From Tupaia tana (taxonomy: Eukaryota; Chordata; Mammalia; Scandentia; Tupaiidae): 64,000 bases of DNA. The DNA lies in the NCBI GenBank assembly GCA_026018925.1, contig JAKSZU010000016.1, positions 10,657,940-10,721,939 on the forward strand. The letters are read 5' to 3'. Each line of letters starts with the position of its first letter. Positions within the stretch are counted from its first letter, which is position 1. The position numbers were made by a program, and so were the translations under genes. A model generated the notes under the pieces. The model saw only the letters and a program-made list of their open reading frames with translations, searched no databases and was not told where the DNA came from. Of this stretch, positions 42,828-53,589 are shown piece after piece.

Positions 42828-42965
42828 CCTAAATCCCAAGAGGAGAATGAAGAAGAAGGGATTGGGGATTGGCCATCCCTGGAGAGGGAGTTGATTTCTC
42901 ACTTTGCCTCTCTGTCTCACTCTCTCTGGTGAGTGCACATACTCTATGGCAAGAAAAAAAAAAGA
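42696..42965 (+). mobile_element. tRNA-derived SINE, type A, with (TG)n expansion
   Basis: Head GGGCCAGCAGTTGGCATAAT; the body GT stretch has grown to about 18 TG units (42787-42823). Confidence 0.88.
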
Positions 42966-42992
42966 CATATCCTGTGAATATATATATATTTT

Positions 42993-43330
42993 TTAACCCA
43001 AAATGTGTTTATTGGGATATTTCCACTCATCTTGAGTCAGGATGCTTTTACTGCTGCTTCCTCCTGCAGGAACATCCTCCTGTAAGCCTCGCTTTTCCTC
43101 CTGTAGGCTGAGGACAGTGGAGCAGCCAGTGCACGAAACTGTCCTTTGTGCCTGGCTAAAGACTGCGGTGACTCTGCAGCATCCTGGGCACTCCACAGCC
43201 ATGAAGCAGGAACTTGGGCTCTGCACCAGGTGCTGCTGCTTGTGTTCCCTCGTCTCTGCTGGAGAGGGATGAAGGAGGTCCTTTGCGAGAGGCGTGTTCT
43301 CGTGGGGAGGTCGTTACCGCTGGAAAGGGC
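42993..43330 (-). pseudogene. RPS27: Processed pseudogene of ribosomal protein S27
   Basis: RPS27 (eS27) is a zinc-binding small-subunit ribosomal protein. The minus strand gives the 5' UTR CTTTCCAGCGGTAACGACCT, the start region, the body and the 3' end AATAAACACATTTTGG with no introns. Frame pieces read [20 protein letters not shown] and CTGCSTVL, matching the C4 zinc-finger part. Defects: the start codon is ACG (43293-43295), frameshifts lie between the N-terminal part and the zinc finger, and a 4-base loss after CSTVL shifts the C-terminus. An A-rich/AT tail follows at 42980-42995. Non-functional. Confidence 0.93.
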
Positions 43331-43439
43331 TGCAAATCTTTTCTTATGCTGCCGTCTGAAGACTCACGAAAAGCAGCACAAAGTGATTTAAATGATTTAA
43401 GTGCCATCGTGTTGTCATCATAGTGAGCACGTTATTTAT

Positions 43440-43678
43440 AGTCTTTCTCTTCCTTTTTCTTGCCAATATGCACTTGCCAGAGAGAAAAAGCACCCTGGAA
43501 TAGGTGTGGTCACACTGTCATCCCTCCTCCTCCATTTCCCCGCCTGTCAGGATTTGGCACGTGCACACACATTGGGGTTGTTTTTCAAGCAGACAGGGCC
43601 GGGACTCAAACCACAGTTGGCCACGTGGGATCCAGCTTTATATGCACAACACTCAACCACTGTGCTATGGGGCCAGCC
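43440..43678 (-). mobile_element. tRNA-derived SINE, type C
   Basis: 'cttgccaatatgcacttgcc', 'attggggttgtttttcaagc', 'cagttggccacgtgggatcc', head ending 'ctatggggccagccc'. Confidence 0.82.
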
Positions 43679-43695
43679 CTCTGCTTTTAGAAGAG

Positions 43696-43800
43696 GGGCC
43701 GGCAGTGGTGTAGTGGTTAAGGCGCTGGCCTCCCACATGGCCCACCACAGTGCGAGTCCTGGACCCAAGGGCTTGAAACTCACAATGGGCCCATCGTGGG
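43696..43800 (+). mobile_element. tRNA-derived SINE, head fragment
   Basis: GGGGCCGGCAGTGGTGTAGT through 'gggcttgaaactcacaatgg'; body missing. Confidence 0.8.
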
Positions 43801-43865
43801 GTATATTTTCAAAGAGTGATGGTCGTTTGTTTTTTTCCTAATGAAAACCAATACTCCTAATAACA

Positions 43866-44016
43866 TTTCTTTCTTTCTTTTTTTGTTTAAGGATTTTGCC
43901 ATAGGACATGTGCACTTGCCAGTGTGGGATGGGGGAAGAAAAAGTGAGAAATCACACCAGGGGTGGCCACACCACACATTAACTACTTACTCACCCGCTG
44001 GCCCTGCTGGTCCCGC
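43866..44016 (-). mobile_element. tRNA-derived SINE, A-like, internally deleted
   Basis: 'aggattttgccataggacat' and 'gagaaatcacaccaggggtg', then a jump to 'cccgctggccc', so most of the body and tRNA part is gone. Confidence 0.75.
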
Positions 44017-44283
44017 TTCTTAAGTATGTCTTTACCTACTGACGTGAACTGCCTCCTTACATACCCCAATGTTTCTGTAACGAGCGAAACTTTGTGAACT
44101 CAGTTTCTATCTCCTCAATTTATTTGATTATTCCTGCACTAGAGTCTCACCATTTTAACTACCAAATGTTTTATAGATATATCAAAGTAAGCTTTATCAA
44201 TAATTTATTCATAACCATGTTCTCTTCCAATGAACTTCAGGATCAGCTTGCCAATGTCCACAGCAAATCCTGTTAGAATTTCT

Positions 44284-44536
44284 TTTTTTTTGGAGATGTT
44301 TTTTCTATAGGGCGTGTGCGCTCGCCAGACAGACAGAGACAGAGAGACAGAAAGTGAGAAATCACCCCCCGGGGGGTTGGCCACGCCGCAATCCCTTCTC
44401 CTCCATTCTCCTCTCGGGATCTTGGGCACACACGCACACGCACCGGCGTGAGTTTAAGCCACCGGGTCTGGGACTCGAACTGCGGTCGACTACGTGCTAG
44501 TTCAGTGACATAGCCATTACGCTAACTGCTGGTCCC
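44284..44536 (-). mobile_element. tRNA-derived SINE, type A
   Basis: Near-complete; target duplication CCTGTTAGAATTTCT at 44269-44283 and 44537-44551. Confidence 0.95.
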
Positions 44537-44551
44537 CCTGTTAGAATTTCT

Positions 44552-44730
44552 AAAAAATAAATATTTTATTTAACTTTATCTATTTATTTATTTTAATTTG
44601 ACCAGAGAGGGACAAAGTGGGGTGTGGGGGCAAGAGAAGTAAGAAAGCAAGCTGCCAAGTCTGGGACTTGAACCATAGTTGGCCACGTGGGATTCCAGCA
44701 CACTTAACCACCACGCCACCTGCTGGCCCC
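44552..44730 (-). mobile_element. tRNA-derived SINE, type B
   Basis: It follows the duplicated target; TAGAATTTTT appears again behind its head at 44731. Minus-strand head GGGGCCAGCAGGTGGCGTGG is an intact CTCF-core copy. Confidence 0.92.
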
Positions 44731-44739
44731 TAGAATTTT

Positions 44740-45012
44740 TTTGAAACAGGATTTTGCCTTAAGGCACGTGAACTCACTGGACGGGGGCAGGAGAAGACAG
44801 AAGCAGTGAGAGGGAAAGTGAGCAATAGCCCACAGGTAGATGGCCTCGCCACAGTCCCTTCTCCCCCATTCTCCTCCCAGGATCTTGGGCACACATGCAC
44901 ATGCACCTAGGGTGACTCTCAAACCCCTGGGCCTGGGACTTGATCTAGGACTCACACTGTGTTGGCCGTGAAGGATCCCACGGCCTCCATCACCAGGCCC
45001 CAGAGCCAGCTC
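44740..45012 (-). mobile_element. tRNA-derived SINE, A-like
   Basis: 'caggattttgccttaaggca', 'gatggcctcgccacagtccc', then a rearranged head 'ctccatcaccaggccccaga'. Confidence 0.75.
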
Positions 45013-45460
45013 CAGGAATAAGCACTTGTTTGTAGCAACATAACGTAGCTCTTCATTGATTCCAGGCGTTAGCGCTTCGAACCGGGACTAGTAAGCTTTC
45101 ATGCTCCTGCTCCGCATGCCCAGTGTGCTGCATAGTAGGCTTTCCCCTCACTACCTGATTGTTCTCGTCGCTCTTGTGGGTCTGTTTTTACTCTCCATTT
45201 GTAATCGTGTCGATCTTGTACCCAATCAGCTTAACTGAATGTCCTCGGGTTCTGTTTGTTTTTCTCTTGATTCTCCTTGATTTCCTAGACTTACAATTAT
45301 ACAGTGGTGCAGAACGTGCTTCTGTCAGCTCAAGGGAGTGATGGTTCATTTGGGGGAGTTTCGTGAGATGGCAGTTAAACATAGCCAATATGAAAAATTA
45401 AATTATATGAATTTATAACTAAATAGGTTTTATATATATATATAAAAAAAAAAGGTAATA
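45013..45460. other. Single-copy non-coding DNA
   Basis: No repeat recognised; ends in a short (TA)n/A10 run at 45430-45455. Confidence 0.35.
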
Positions 45461-45461
45461 G

Positions 45462-45700
45462 GGACCAGCAGATGGCATAATGGTTACATCGCTAGTCTCC
45501 CACTTAGTCGACCATGGTTCAAGTCCCAGACCTGGTGGCTTAAAACTCACACTAGGTGCATGTGCGTGCATGCCCAAGATCCTGAGAGGAGAGTGGAGGA
45601 GAAGGGACTGTGGCGTGGCCATCCCCCCTGGGGGGTGATTTCTCGCTTTCTGTCTCTGTCTCTCCAGTGAACGTATACACCATACAGTAAAAATCTCTCT
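45462..45700 (+). mobile_element. tRNA-derived SINE, type A
   Basis: Head 'gggaccagcagatggcataa', decayed B box; internal 'ccatcccccctggggggtga' intact; end altered to 'ccatacagtaaaaatctctc'. Confidence 0.9.
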
Positions 45701-45920
45701 GAAAAGTTTATTTACTTATGTCTCCCATGAACAAGAGACAGTCAGCACTCCCAAAGGGGTCTCGATGCCACAATCCATCCCCACCTGTAGCCCTGAACCA
45801 CGGGAAAGCACACAAACGGCCCACTCAGGGAGGCTTCTGAACTTGAACCGGGAACCCTCCCATGTTGGAGTGCCTCACAGAGCATTGCCTTTTACTGCCG
45901 TGCCACCATCTGGGCCTTCA
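45701..45920 (-). mobile_element. SINE, type D
   Basis: 'atgtctcccatgaacaagag', 'aaaggggtctcgatgccaca', head ending 'gtgccaccatctgggcc'. Confidence 0.68.
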
Positions 45921-46080
45921 TGCGCACCCTCTATAGCTGGGTACACGGTGTCTCTTTCAACTCTGCATTCGGCGTCACTTTGGTAGCTCACACGGTGCAA
46001 ATCAGCAAATGCCACAAATCAGATCTTGCTTTATTGTCCTGTCAATCATCTAGGCTTATAGACATAATGGAGAAAATAGG

Positions 46081-46282
46081 GGGTGCCAGGTGACGTTGTG
46101 GTCGAGGGCACTGGACTCTCACAAGGCTGACTGCAGTTCGAGTCCCAGACCTAGCGGCTTGCTTTCTCACTTTCTCTCTTTCTCTCTCTCACTCTGTCCC
46201 TCTCTGGTCAAATTTAAATAAATAAATAAGTAAATAATAGATAAATAAATAAAGTTAAATAAAAATAATTCTTAAAAAGAAA
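46081..46282 (+). mobile_element. tRNA-derived SINE, type B
   Basis: Head 'gggtgccaggtgacgttgtg', B box GTTCGAGTCC, CT stretch, 'tctggtcaaatttaaataaa'. Flanks ATGGAGAAAATAG / ATAGAGAAAAT. Confidence 0.87.
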
Positions 46283-46336
46283 TAATAGAGAAAATTTTAA
46301 TAGTAGAGGTACAACTTAAAAGTGTGTCACATCTAT

Positions 46337-46673
46337 GTCTCCACTTAACATATACCGACTGTCTGCGCTCTATGGTAGGGACGGAAAGACTGGAGAACAG
46401 AAAAGTATTAAAAATTGTAATGGACACTGGAGACAAAGTGGAAAGAGAGGGTGGGAGGGGAAGAGCGCAAGAAAGTAAATTTGGGGGGGGAGTGGAGAGG
46501 TGAGACACTTGTGGGACACAGATAAGGTTAATTATCTGTGGACGAGGATGTGTAGAATAGTCTCAACTGGACTGAGGTGTAAATCATGCCGAGTAAGTCT
46601 CTTCACAACCTAAATGATGTATAGCGATTTAATGTATGAATAATAATAATAATAAATAATTTAAATAAAATTT
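46337..46673 (+). mobile_element. 5'-truncated retro-insertion, probably LINE-1 3' end
   Basis: A 337-bp insert with G-rich stretch (46440-46500) and (TAA)n/A-rich end, flanked by a near-perfect target duplication AAAAGTGTGTCACATCTAT (46318-46336, 46675-46693). Similar in layout to 15652-15880. No coding frame. Confidence 0.7.
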
Positions 46674-46693
46674 AAAAAGTGTGTCACATCTAT

Positions 46694-47045
46694 AGCCATT
46701 ACATTGTAAACAGCCCTCAAAATTGAGGAAATACTCCTGCAGGACTTGGAAACTATTTTTCAGTTTAGCCAACCTGCTGCCCACATCCCTGAGCACAAGT
46801 GAGTTTGGGACAGGTTGTTTCACCGTGACCTACTCATTACCCTACACAAATCCATCAGCCAACATCCGGGTCAGGAGCTGCCCTCGGAACTGGTGGCTTA
46901 ACATCCAACCTCCTCACAGCAAGGAAAGAGTGAGTCTCTCTTCCTTTCAAATAGCTCAGCTTTTACTTAGAGCTTTATGAAAATACACAGCACTTTATAC
47001 ACAAGGTGAGACAAAATGAAAATAATTAAGAAAAAAATGATAAAG
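46694..47045. other. Single-copy non-coding DNA
   Basis: No repeat or gene recognised. Confidence 0.35.
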
Positions 47046-47270
47046 GTGGCTAGACTGAGACCCAGTGGTAGAATGTGATGCTTTGCAAGACAATCCCACA
47101 TGGGAAGTTCCTGGTTCAAGTCCGGAAGCCAGTCTGAGAACACCGGGCACACCTGTGCCATGGCCCAGGCCTGGCTGAAGGCTGTCAATGGGTTATGCTG
47201 TCGGGTTCTGTTGGGGGTAGTTTCTCTCTCTCTCACCCATGGAAGAGACAAATAAATAAACTTAAAACAA
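47046..47270 (+). mobile_element. tRNA-derived SINE, type E
   Basis: A-box-like CAGTGGTAGAATG, B box GGTTCAAGTCC, 'ggcacacctgtgccatggcc', CT stretch and 'caaataaataaac' tail. Its A box recalls tRNA-Gly/Glu-type genes. Confidence 0.75.
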
Positions 47271-47559
47271 ATGAAGCATTTAGTAAAATGATGAATTCTG
47301 AAAAAAATCATCGCATTTCATTTTTTGCACCTACCCCGTCAGCTAGGATAGTAGTGCTCCTTGACATACTTGACTTGATCCTTATTTTAAGCTGCTGTTT
47401 TATCATTGCGATGCTTGCTCTGGGTTTCTGGGAGATACGAGCTGCAGTTCTGGCATTTCATTTGAATACTTTCCTGCGTGCTAATAGGAAACTTCTGCAG
47501 CCTGTCCATAGTAAAATTTCCTATTAAAAAATAATTCTTCCATTTTCGACAATTCTCTA
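47271..47559. other. Single-copy non-coding DNA
   Basis: No repeat or gene recognised. Confidence 0.3.
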
Positions 47560-49215
47560 TTTTCATTCCAAAATTTTATGACCATATGGATTCCAGAGTC
47601 CTTGCGACGTCTGGCACCATCCCACACTTACCCAAAGGCCTCGTCTGACTCGGAGACACTCGCCTGTCCTCGTTGTCTGTGCTCCTGGCCTGCCGGGGCT
47701 CTCGGGTCTTCAGTGCCTCCTCTCACTCCACACCACGGGGCCACTCCTGCCACTGTCACCAGAGCCGCCCACGTGCCAGATGCAGCCGGCAATCTTGGCC
47801 CTAACCTTAGCAGCATTGCCGGTCCACTCTGTCTCTCCTCCAGTCCGCTTCTCTCAGCATCTGGGACTCCTGGCTCTTCTGGTCTATTCCTACCTCATGG
47901 GCCACTCCTCTTTTGTTTTGTTTTGTTTTGATTTGTTTTGTTTTGTTTGTTTTGTTTGCCATCAGGCATGTGCACTTGCCAGAGTGAGGCAGAGGGAGAG
48001 AGTGAGGGAAAGTGAGAAATCACTCCTCAGGGGGATGGCCACACCACAATCCCACCCTCCTCTTGGGGTTTTGGGCAGGCAATGTGCCTGGCAAGATTTT
48101 CAAGCCACCAGGTCTGGGACTCAGCCGTGGTCGGCCATGTGGGAGTCCAGCGCCTTCACCACTACGCCACCTGCTGGCGGAGGTCTCGCCTTTAATCTTC
48201 TTTACTTGGCCTTTTCCTCATTTTGGCCTCTGTATTTGTTAGGTCCCGGCTTGCCTGGAGCTCTGTCTTCAGCCTTCTTTATCCCTGCAATGGTTTGGAG
48301 GACAGTTTATTTTCTGCTGATATCTACATTTACATATCTGCCAGATCCGGCCTAGAGTATTCAGACACTCCCACATGCACTTTGCTAGCTCATAGCCTTC
48401 TCAACCACAGCAAAGCCAAAACCCGCTCCCCGTGCTCAGCCCCTCCTCCAGCGCCACACCGTGGCCCTTACTGTCGCAGTCCATGACTGTTAGTTGCTTA
48501 GACCACAGCCGAGAACTGAGTGGGCTCCCCTCTCGTCTCACCTCCACACACGCTCCATCAGTAGGTTCTGTTTTCCCCCTTACAATCCACCCCACATCCA
48601 GCCACTGCTCCCCACTAATAGCACTTCACCTCCGGGTCCAGACCCCACTTTTGCCTCTCACCCAGGCCACCACGGTAGGCTCGGAACCGTCTCCACTTCC
48701 ATTCTTCCTTCTTTCAGAGCAGGCATGGACATTATGTCTGTGTTCATGTCATTTCTTGTGCAAAGAAAAAAACATTCCTCTATTGGCTTCCCACTGTACT
48801 TAGGAAAAGAATCCAGACTCTTTAACAGCCGGAGTCATCGTCTCCCCCCACCCCGCGATCTCATCCCGCACCACCCCACCTTACTCATCTCCCTTGCCTG
48901 CACCAGCTCGTCCCGCCCCCAGGCTGTGTCCTTGCGGGCTGCTCCGCCTGGGGTCCGCTTGCTGGCTGTTTCATGCGGCTGGCTCCTTCCTGACACTGAC
49001 CTCTCCTCAGAGGGGCTCTCCACCCACTTTACCCAATAGCAACATGCTTCATTTTCCTCCTAGCACACGTAGCGTTGGCTCATGTCCCACGTGTCCTGCC
49101 GGACCTCTTCCGTTGGAGTGTAAGTGGCACTGAGCCTAGGGGACTCGTTTACCTCTTCCATGAACTGGCATGTTCCTGGCTTTTAGAACAGTGCTTGCTG
49201 TGCTAGAGAACCCAA
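47560..49215 (+). mobile_element. LINE-2, long decayed 3' part
   Basis: 'ctgctgatatctacatttac', 'ctattggcttcccactgtac', 'aaagaatccagactctttaa', and 'gttcctggcttttagaacag' follow the LINE-2 order. Open frames here (such as 48494-49039) are chance frames in CT-rich LINE-2 DNA. A SINE splits it at 47912-48177. Confidence 0.75.
47912..48177 (-). mobile_element. tRNA-derived SINE, A-like, with (TTTTG)n tail
   Basis: The tail has become a TTTTG pentamer repeat (47912-47960). Minus-strand head CCGCCAGCAGGTGGCGTAGT keeps the CTCF core. Confidence 0.88.
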
Positions 49216-49264
49216 ACGGTGTTTGTTTCAGGAATGAACAGAGAAATAAAAACAATCCATGACT

Positions 49265-49440
49265 CTGGGGCTGGCAGGTGGCATGGTGGTTGAAGGTGCT
49301 GGATTCCCACATGGCTGACCAAGGTCGGATCCTGGACCTGGTGGCTTGCTTTCTCACCTTCCTTCTCTCTCTCTCTGCCTTGTAAAATTAAAAAAATATA
49401 TAAAAACATGGAATTAATTAAATAAATAATTCTTAGGGGA
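49265..49440 (+). mobile_element. tRNA-derived SINE, type B
   Basis: Head 'ggggctggcaggtggcatgg'. Flanks AATCCATGACTC (49252) and AAACCCATGACTC (49449). Confidence 0.88.
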
Positions 49441-49539
49441 TAAAAAAGAAACCCATGACTCATTTGATTACAAATGGTAAGTAACTAAATTTAAGTAGGC
49501 GTTAGTAAACAGAAAAATATATAGATTCAAGGACTTGAA

Positions 49540-49640
49540 AAGTCCTAAGGTGGTTATAGCATCAGGCTCACCTGGATCCAGGTGATAAAGCAATAATGTC
49601 CCTGGGTTTCCCTCTTCCTAGCTGTGTGCTCCTCACAGTC
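49540..49640 (+). mobile_element. MIR fragment
   Basis: 'gtggttatagcatcaggctc' and 'ttcctagctgtgtgctcctc' fit the MIR tRNA-like and core parts. Confidence 0.5.
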
Positions 49641-49805
49641 ACTTCCACTCCTGGTCACTGACCTCTTCATCGTAACCAGATGGCTGGGGCATCCCCAATC
49701 TTCCTTCCTGTACTAGACACTGCAGCAGAAGACAGCAATTTTCTCCTTCCCAATAGATTCACAAAGTTCCAGAACTGAGCGTCATTGGATCTGAATGCAT
49801 AATAC

Positions 49806-50125
49806 TGAGTTGTCAAAAAAAAAAAATCATGACTTGGGGACCAGCAGGTGGCATGGTGGTTAAGGTGCTGAACACTCCCACATGGCTGACCACGGTTTGA
49901 GTCCTGGACCTGGTGGCTTGCTTTCTCACTTGCTTTCTCTGCCTCTCCAAACCCTCCCCCCCACCCCCCACCCCCCGTGTATCTCTCTCTGGTCAAATTA
50001 AAATAAAATGAATGAATGAATAAATAAAATTAAATAAAAGTTCTTTAAAAAAATATTTTAAAAAAAATCATGACTCCTTTTTTTCTGTGTGAACATGTGC
50101 CATGACTTTTCTGACAACCCAGTGG
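49806..50125. mobile_element. Palindromic mariner-like MITE, copy 4, split by a SINE
   Basis: Left arm ACTGAGTTGTCAAAAA near 49803 and right arm CATGACTTTTCTGACAACCC near 50100 are inverted partners; a type B SINE sits between two ATCATGACT copies. Confidence 0.65.
49836..50068 (+). mobile_element. tRNA-derived SINE, type B
   Basis: Head 'gggaccagcaggtggcatgg' with CTCF core; C-rich tract at 49957-49976. Target duplication AAATCATGACT (49825, 50066). Confidence 0.9.
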
Positions 50126-50336
50126 GTCCTTCTCTTAACCAAAGCCTATGGCCAAGGCATGTAGATAAGTCTCCATGTTTGGGAGTAATTTGTTACAAAA
50201 CAATAGGTAGCGAATATAATTTTTCAATGTATTTTATTTCATTTGAATAGGATTTTGGAAGGGAGAGAAAGAGTATCTTCTTGCATCATACCTTCTTTTT
50301 TTGTTGTTTAAAGTTTTTTAAAAAAATATTTATTTA

Positions 50337-50604
50337 GGGACCAGCAGTTGGTATAATGGCTATGTCGCTGGACTTCCATGTAGCCGGCCGTGGTTGAAGT
50401 CCCAGACCTGGTGGCTTAAACTCATGCCAGGCGCGTGCGCGTGTGCATGCATGTGCGTGCCCAAGATCCTGAGAGGAGAATGGAGGAGAAGGGATTGCAG
50501 TGTGACCATCCCCCCGGGGGGTGATTTCTCGCTTTCTGTCTCTCTGTCTCTCTCTCTATCTTTCTGGCGAACGCACGCGCCCTACAGCAAACACTTCTTC
50601 AAAA
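50337..50604 (+). mobile_element. tRNA-derived SINE, type A
   Basis: Complete; B box altered to GGTTGAAGTCC. Ends 'gccctacagcaaacacttct'. Confidence 0.92.
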
Positions 50605-50760
50605 AATAATTTTTATTTTATTTATTTATTATTATTATGTAATTTGACCAGAGAGAGAAAGAGAGGGAGTGAGAAAGTAAGCTGCCAGGTCTAGGACTTG
50701 AACCACAGTCAGCCATGTGAGAATCCAGTGCCTTAAGCATCATGCCACCTGCTGGTCCTA
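50605..50760 (-). mobile_element. tRNA-derived SINE, type B
   Basis: Tail-to-tail with the type A copy. TTTAAAG occurs before the pair (50308) and after it (50761), so the pair may share one target duplication. Confidence 0.85.
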
Positions 50761-52340
50761 TTTAAAGATTTTTTTTTGATTAATTTTTTTTTTCATGAAC
50801 AAGAAATGACTGGGAGAACCAGATGTTCATATAGGGAAAATGTTAGAATTTCACAAAATACCTCCACCCTTATAAATCTGTATCTCTACCAACACATAAA
50901 ATTGTTTGTATCAGAACAAATGAACACCAGACACATAAACCTGTGTAAACACTGAGGGCAATGGACGAGAACATAAGATGAACATGTTGCTTGGCAACTA
51001 AAAAAGAGACAAAACAGGTGTTGCAAACAGACGGTAGCTACCGTCTCATCCAGGATGCATTTGTTGGGGTGAATGGTTGGGTGTTTGGTAATGGTGGTGG
51101 GGGGACAGGTAGACCATGCATGTTCTCTTCTCTTTCGTCTAGATCAAGTTCTTCTAATGTTTTTATTCTGAATTGGAATGTCCACTCCAATTCCTCTCCT
51201 CCAGTTGTTCTAAACCTTTGTTTTAGGAATTCCTCTTTCATCTCCTCTTTCTTCTCACCTCCCTGATGACCTTCCTTCAACTGTTCTCACACCCCCCCCA
51301 CCCTCTGGCACTCAAAATTCCTCTCACCCTGAATTATATGTAGAACTGAGTTTGGATGTTTGGGAGGAAACGTTTGCTTTTCCATTGTTTCTAGATAGAC
51401 TTTAAAAAATTATTTCCAACTACTGTACACATGTCTCCCTGGGGGGAAAAGTGTCTACATGTGTCTCTTTTTGAGTGGAAACTGTTCCTTCAAAAATACT
51501 TAAAACATGATATTCTAAGAAATGAGATTAAAATTATTTGCACGGCCAAATTTTTACCGGACTTGAGTTACATGATTTCCTGTGTTATTGTAGTTTCAAA
51601 AATGTGTAATGTTGCATAGTGGAACGTCACAGAACTAACTGCATGTAACCTTTTCCTGTTACTCCTGAGTGATTTATTTCAGCTGAAAATGTGTAAAGTG
51701 TGCTGAACAGGGCTGAGTAATGCAGAACTCAGGAGCCAGACTGGTACAACCCAGAATGCTGGGGTTTTAGAAGTTGGCTAAGTTAGGTAGACCTCTCCTA
51801 GTGCCGTAAGCACAGCTTTTGTAGCCAGACACAAAACGCACTCAATTCTTGGCTGTATGTTTCAGCCATCAGACATTTGACGTGGTACCTACCGTCTCAG
51901 TGCCCAGTTTCCTTCTCTGTAAAAACAAGCGATAATGCTTGCCTTGCAAAGGTGTTGGAGGATGACCTGTGGTTACAGATTATAAAACACGTACTACGAT
52001 TTAAGTGCTCGAAGTTCATTTTACATATGTGCACACAATACTACTGTAGTGCTTTCTAACCTTAATGATTTCTAACAGGCTTATCCTGTTCATATTCTTA
52101 GTCACTATTCAGATCATAAAATGTGTATAAACTGCCAATTGTAAAACAGTAACTCTAAAACGCTAATGCTTCCAAAAAAATGTAATGATAGCCTTTCAAT
52201 TTTCATTTAAACCATAAATCACTTAAATGGGATGAGGGTGGGATATAGTCAGGACAGCATTTCATTAAGTGGATAGGAAATAGAAATAGTGTATCCAAGA
52301 TAAGCCCCTTGCAATTTATGTATGTATTATTATTTATTTG
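50761..52340. other. Long non-coding stretch, part MIR
   Basis: About 1.6 kb without lineage SINEs. 51895-52060 resembles MIR ('tttccttctctgtaaaaaca'). An 18-bp perfect palindrome lies at 51029-51046. Confidence 0.45.
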
Positions 52341-52344
52341 TTGG

Positions 52345-52389
52345 TTTTTGTTTCTGCCATAGAGTACATGCGCTTATCAGAGAGAGAGA

Positions 52390-52421
<32 letters not shown>

Positions 52422-52605
52422 ATAAATCATTTTCCAGGGGGGGATGGCCATGCCACAATCCTTTCCCCTCCACTCTCCTCTTGGGATTTTGGGCACACAT
52501 GTGCACGTGCCTGACATAGCTCTCAAGCCACCAGACCTGAGACTGGAACTGCAGTCAGCCATGTGAGAGTCCAGTGCCTGAAGCACCATGCCCCCGGCTG
52601 GTCCC
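52345..52605 (-). mobile_element. tRNA-derived SINE, A-like
   Basis: 'gtttctgccatagagtacat', (GA)n to 52422, 'ggggggatggccatgccaca', head ending 'gcccccggctggtccc'. Confidence 0.87.
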
Positions 52606-52607
52606 AT

Positions 52608-52790
52608 ATATTTTGTAAGACAGGGTCTCACCATGTCACAATCCTCCTGCCTCATGCTCCTGATTGGCTGGACTACAGGTGCACGCCACTGCACACAGCC
52701 TTTCAGGTTGGACTAGGAATCGAACCAGGCCTCCCGTGTGGCCCAGGCCCATGGAGCACAGTATCTTAGCAGGGAACACAACTGCAGCTA
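52608..52790 (-). mobile_element. Composite tRNA-like / 7SL-like SINE
   Basis: Plus-strand text 'agacagggtctcaccatgtc', 'ggctggactacaggtgcacg' and 'ccactgcacacagcc' is the reverse complement of an Alu/B1-type 7SL left end. It is followed by 'taggaatcgaaccaggcctc', the reverse complement of a tRNA B box (GGTTCGATTCC). Read on the minus strand: tRNA-like part, then 7SL-like part, then A-rich end. Confidence 0.65.
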
Positions 52791-52811
52791 GGCCTGTAAT
52801 TTATTGATATC

Positions 52812-52833
52812 ACACACACACACACACACACAC
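52812..52833. repeat. (CA)n microsatellite
   Basis: About 11 units, next to the composite SINE. Confidence 0.9.
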
Positions 52834-53064
52834 GGCAAACTGGTAATGCATATGTCTCAAATATTATCTCAGATGCTAAAAGCATGGTGCTAATAAAATG
52901 AAGAATTTCAGATCACTTAATTTCTGTAAGAATAAAAACTCCCCAATATCTTCTGGTGGTTGGAAAGGGAACTTAAGGAGAGGCTGAAGGAGTGACTTAT
53001 CCCAGGATCCCAGCTGAATAAACAAAGCAAGTTCTGTTCTGGACTGCAGGTGCATACACTGCAC

Positions 53065-53166
53065 ACAGTGGCATGGTGTGAGTTTCAAGCCTCCACGTCC
53101 AGGACTCGAACTACAACTGCTCATGTGGGAGTCTAGCATCTCAACCACCACGCCACCTGCTGGCCC
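53065..53166 (-). mobile_element. tRNA-derived SINE, head fragment
   Basis: Only the tRNA-like part: 'gtgtgagtttcaagcctcca' to 'cacgccacctgctggccc'. Its minus-strand head carries the CTCF core exactly. Confidence 0.85.
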
Positions 53167-53589
53167 TTGAATATTATCTTTAGCTTATGTTATAATTTCC
53201 GTTGCCAGATGACTAGCTAAAATATGGGTGCATGATCAATTATTGGGGTTAAATATTAGACAATGATATTGACTATATAGTGCCTTGCTTTACCATTTAT
53301 ATCATGATGTGGATTTACAGGTATAGAAAATAGTTTTTAAAGCCCTCCTTTTGTGTTACATTAGACATTTACCCTTAGTTACATGTGTTCTCAGAGACTC
53401 CTATGGGGAAGAAGAGAAAAGGAAATGAACTGAAGGCGTGGCCCAGAGAGAAGCCACTGAGCTGGCAAATGGGAGAAAGAACTCAGAAGAGGTCTCCCTT
53501 CCTTTATTCATTTCACAGAGATTTGTTGAGCACGTACTATATGCCAGATCCCAGGCTAGGTAAACAGCAGTGAACAAAGTGGAATTGTC

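Noticed and set aside
48494-49039. 181-codon open frame
   Set aside because: It lies in CT-rich LINE-2 DNA in a frame that is not the reverse transcriptase frame; low-complexity Ser/Pro-rich translation.
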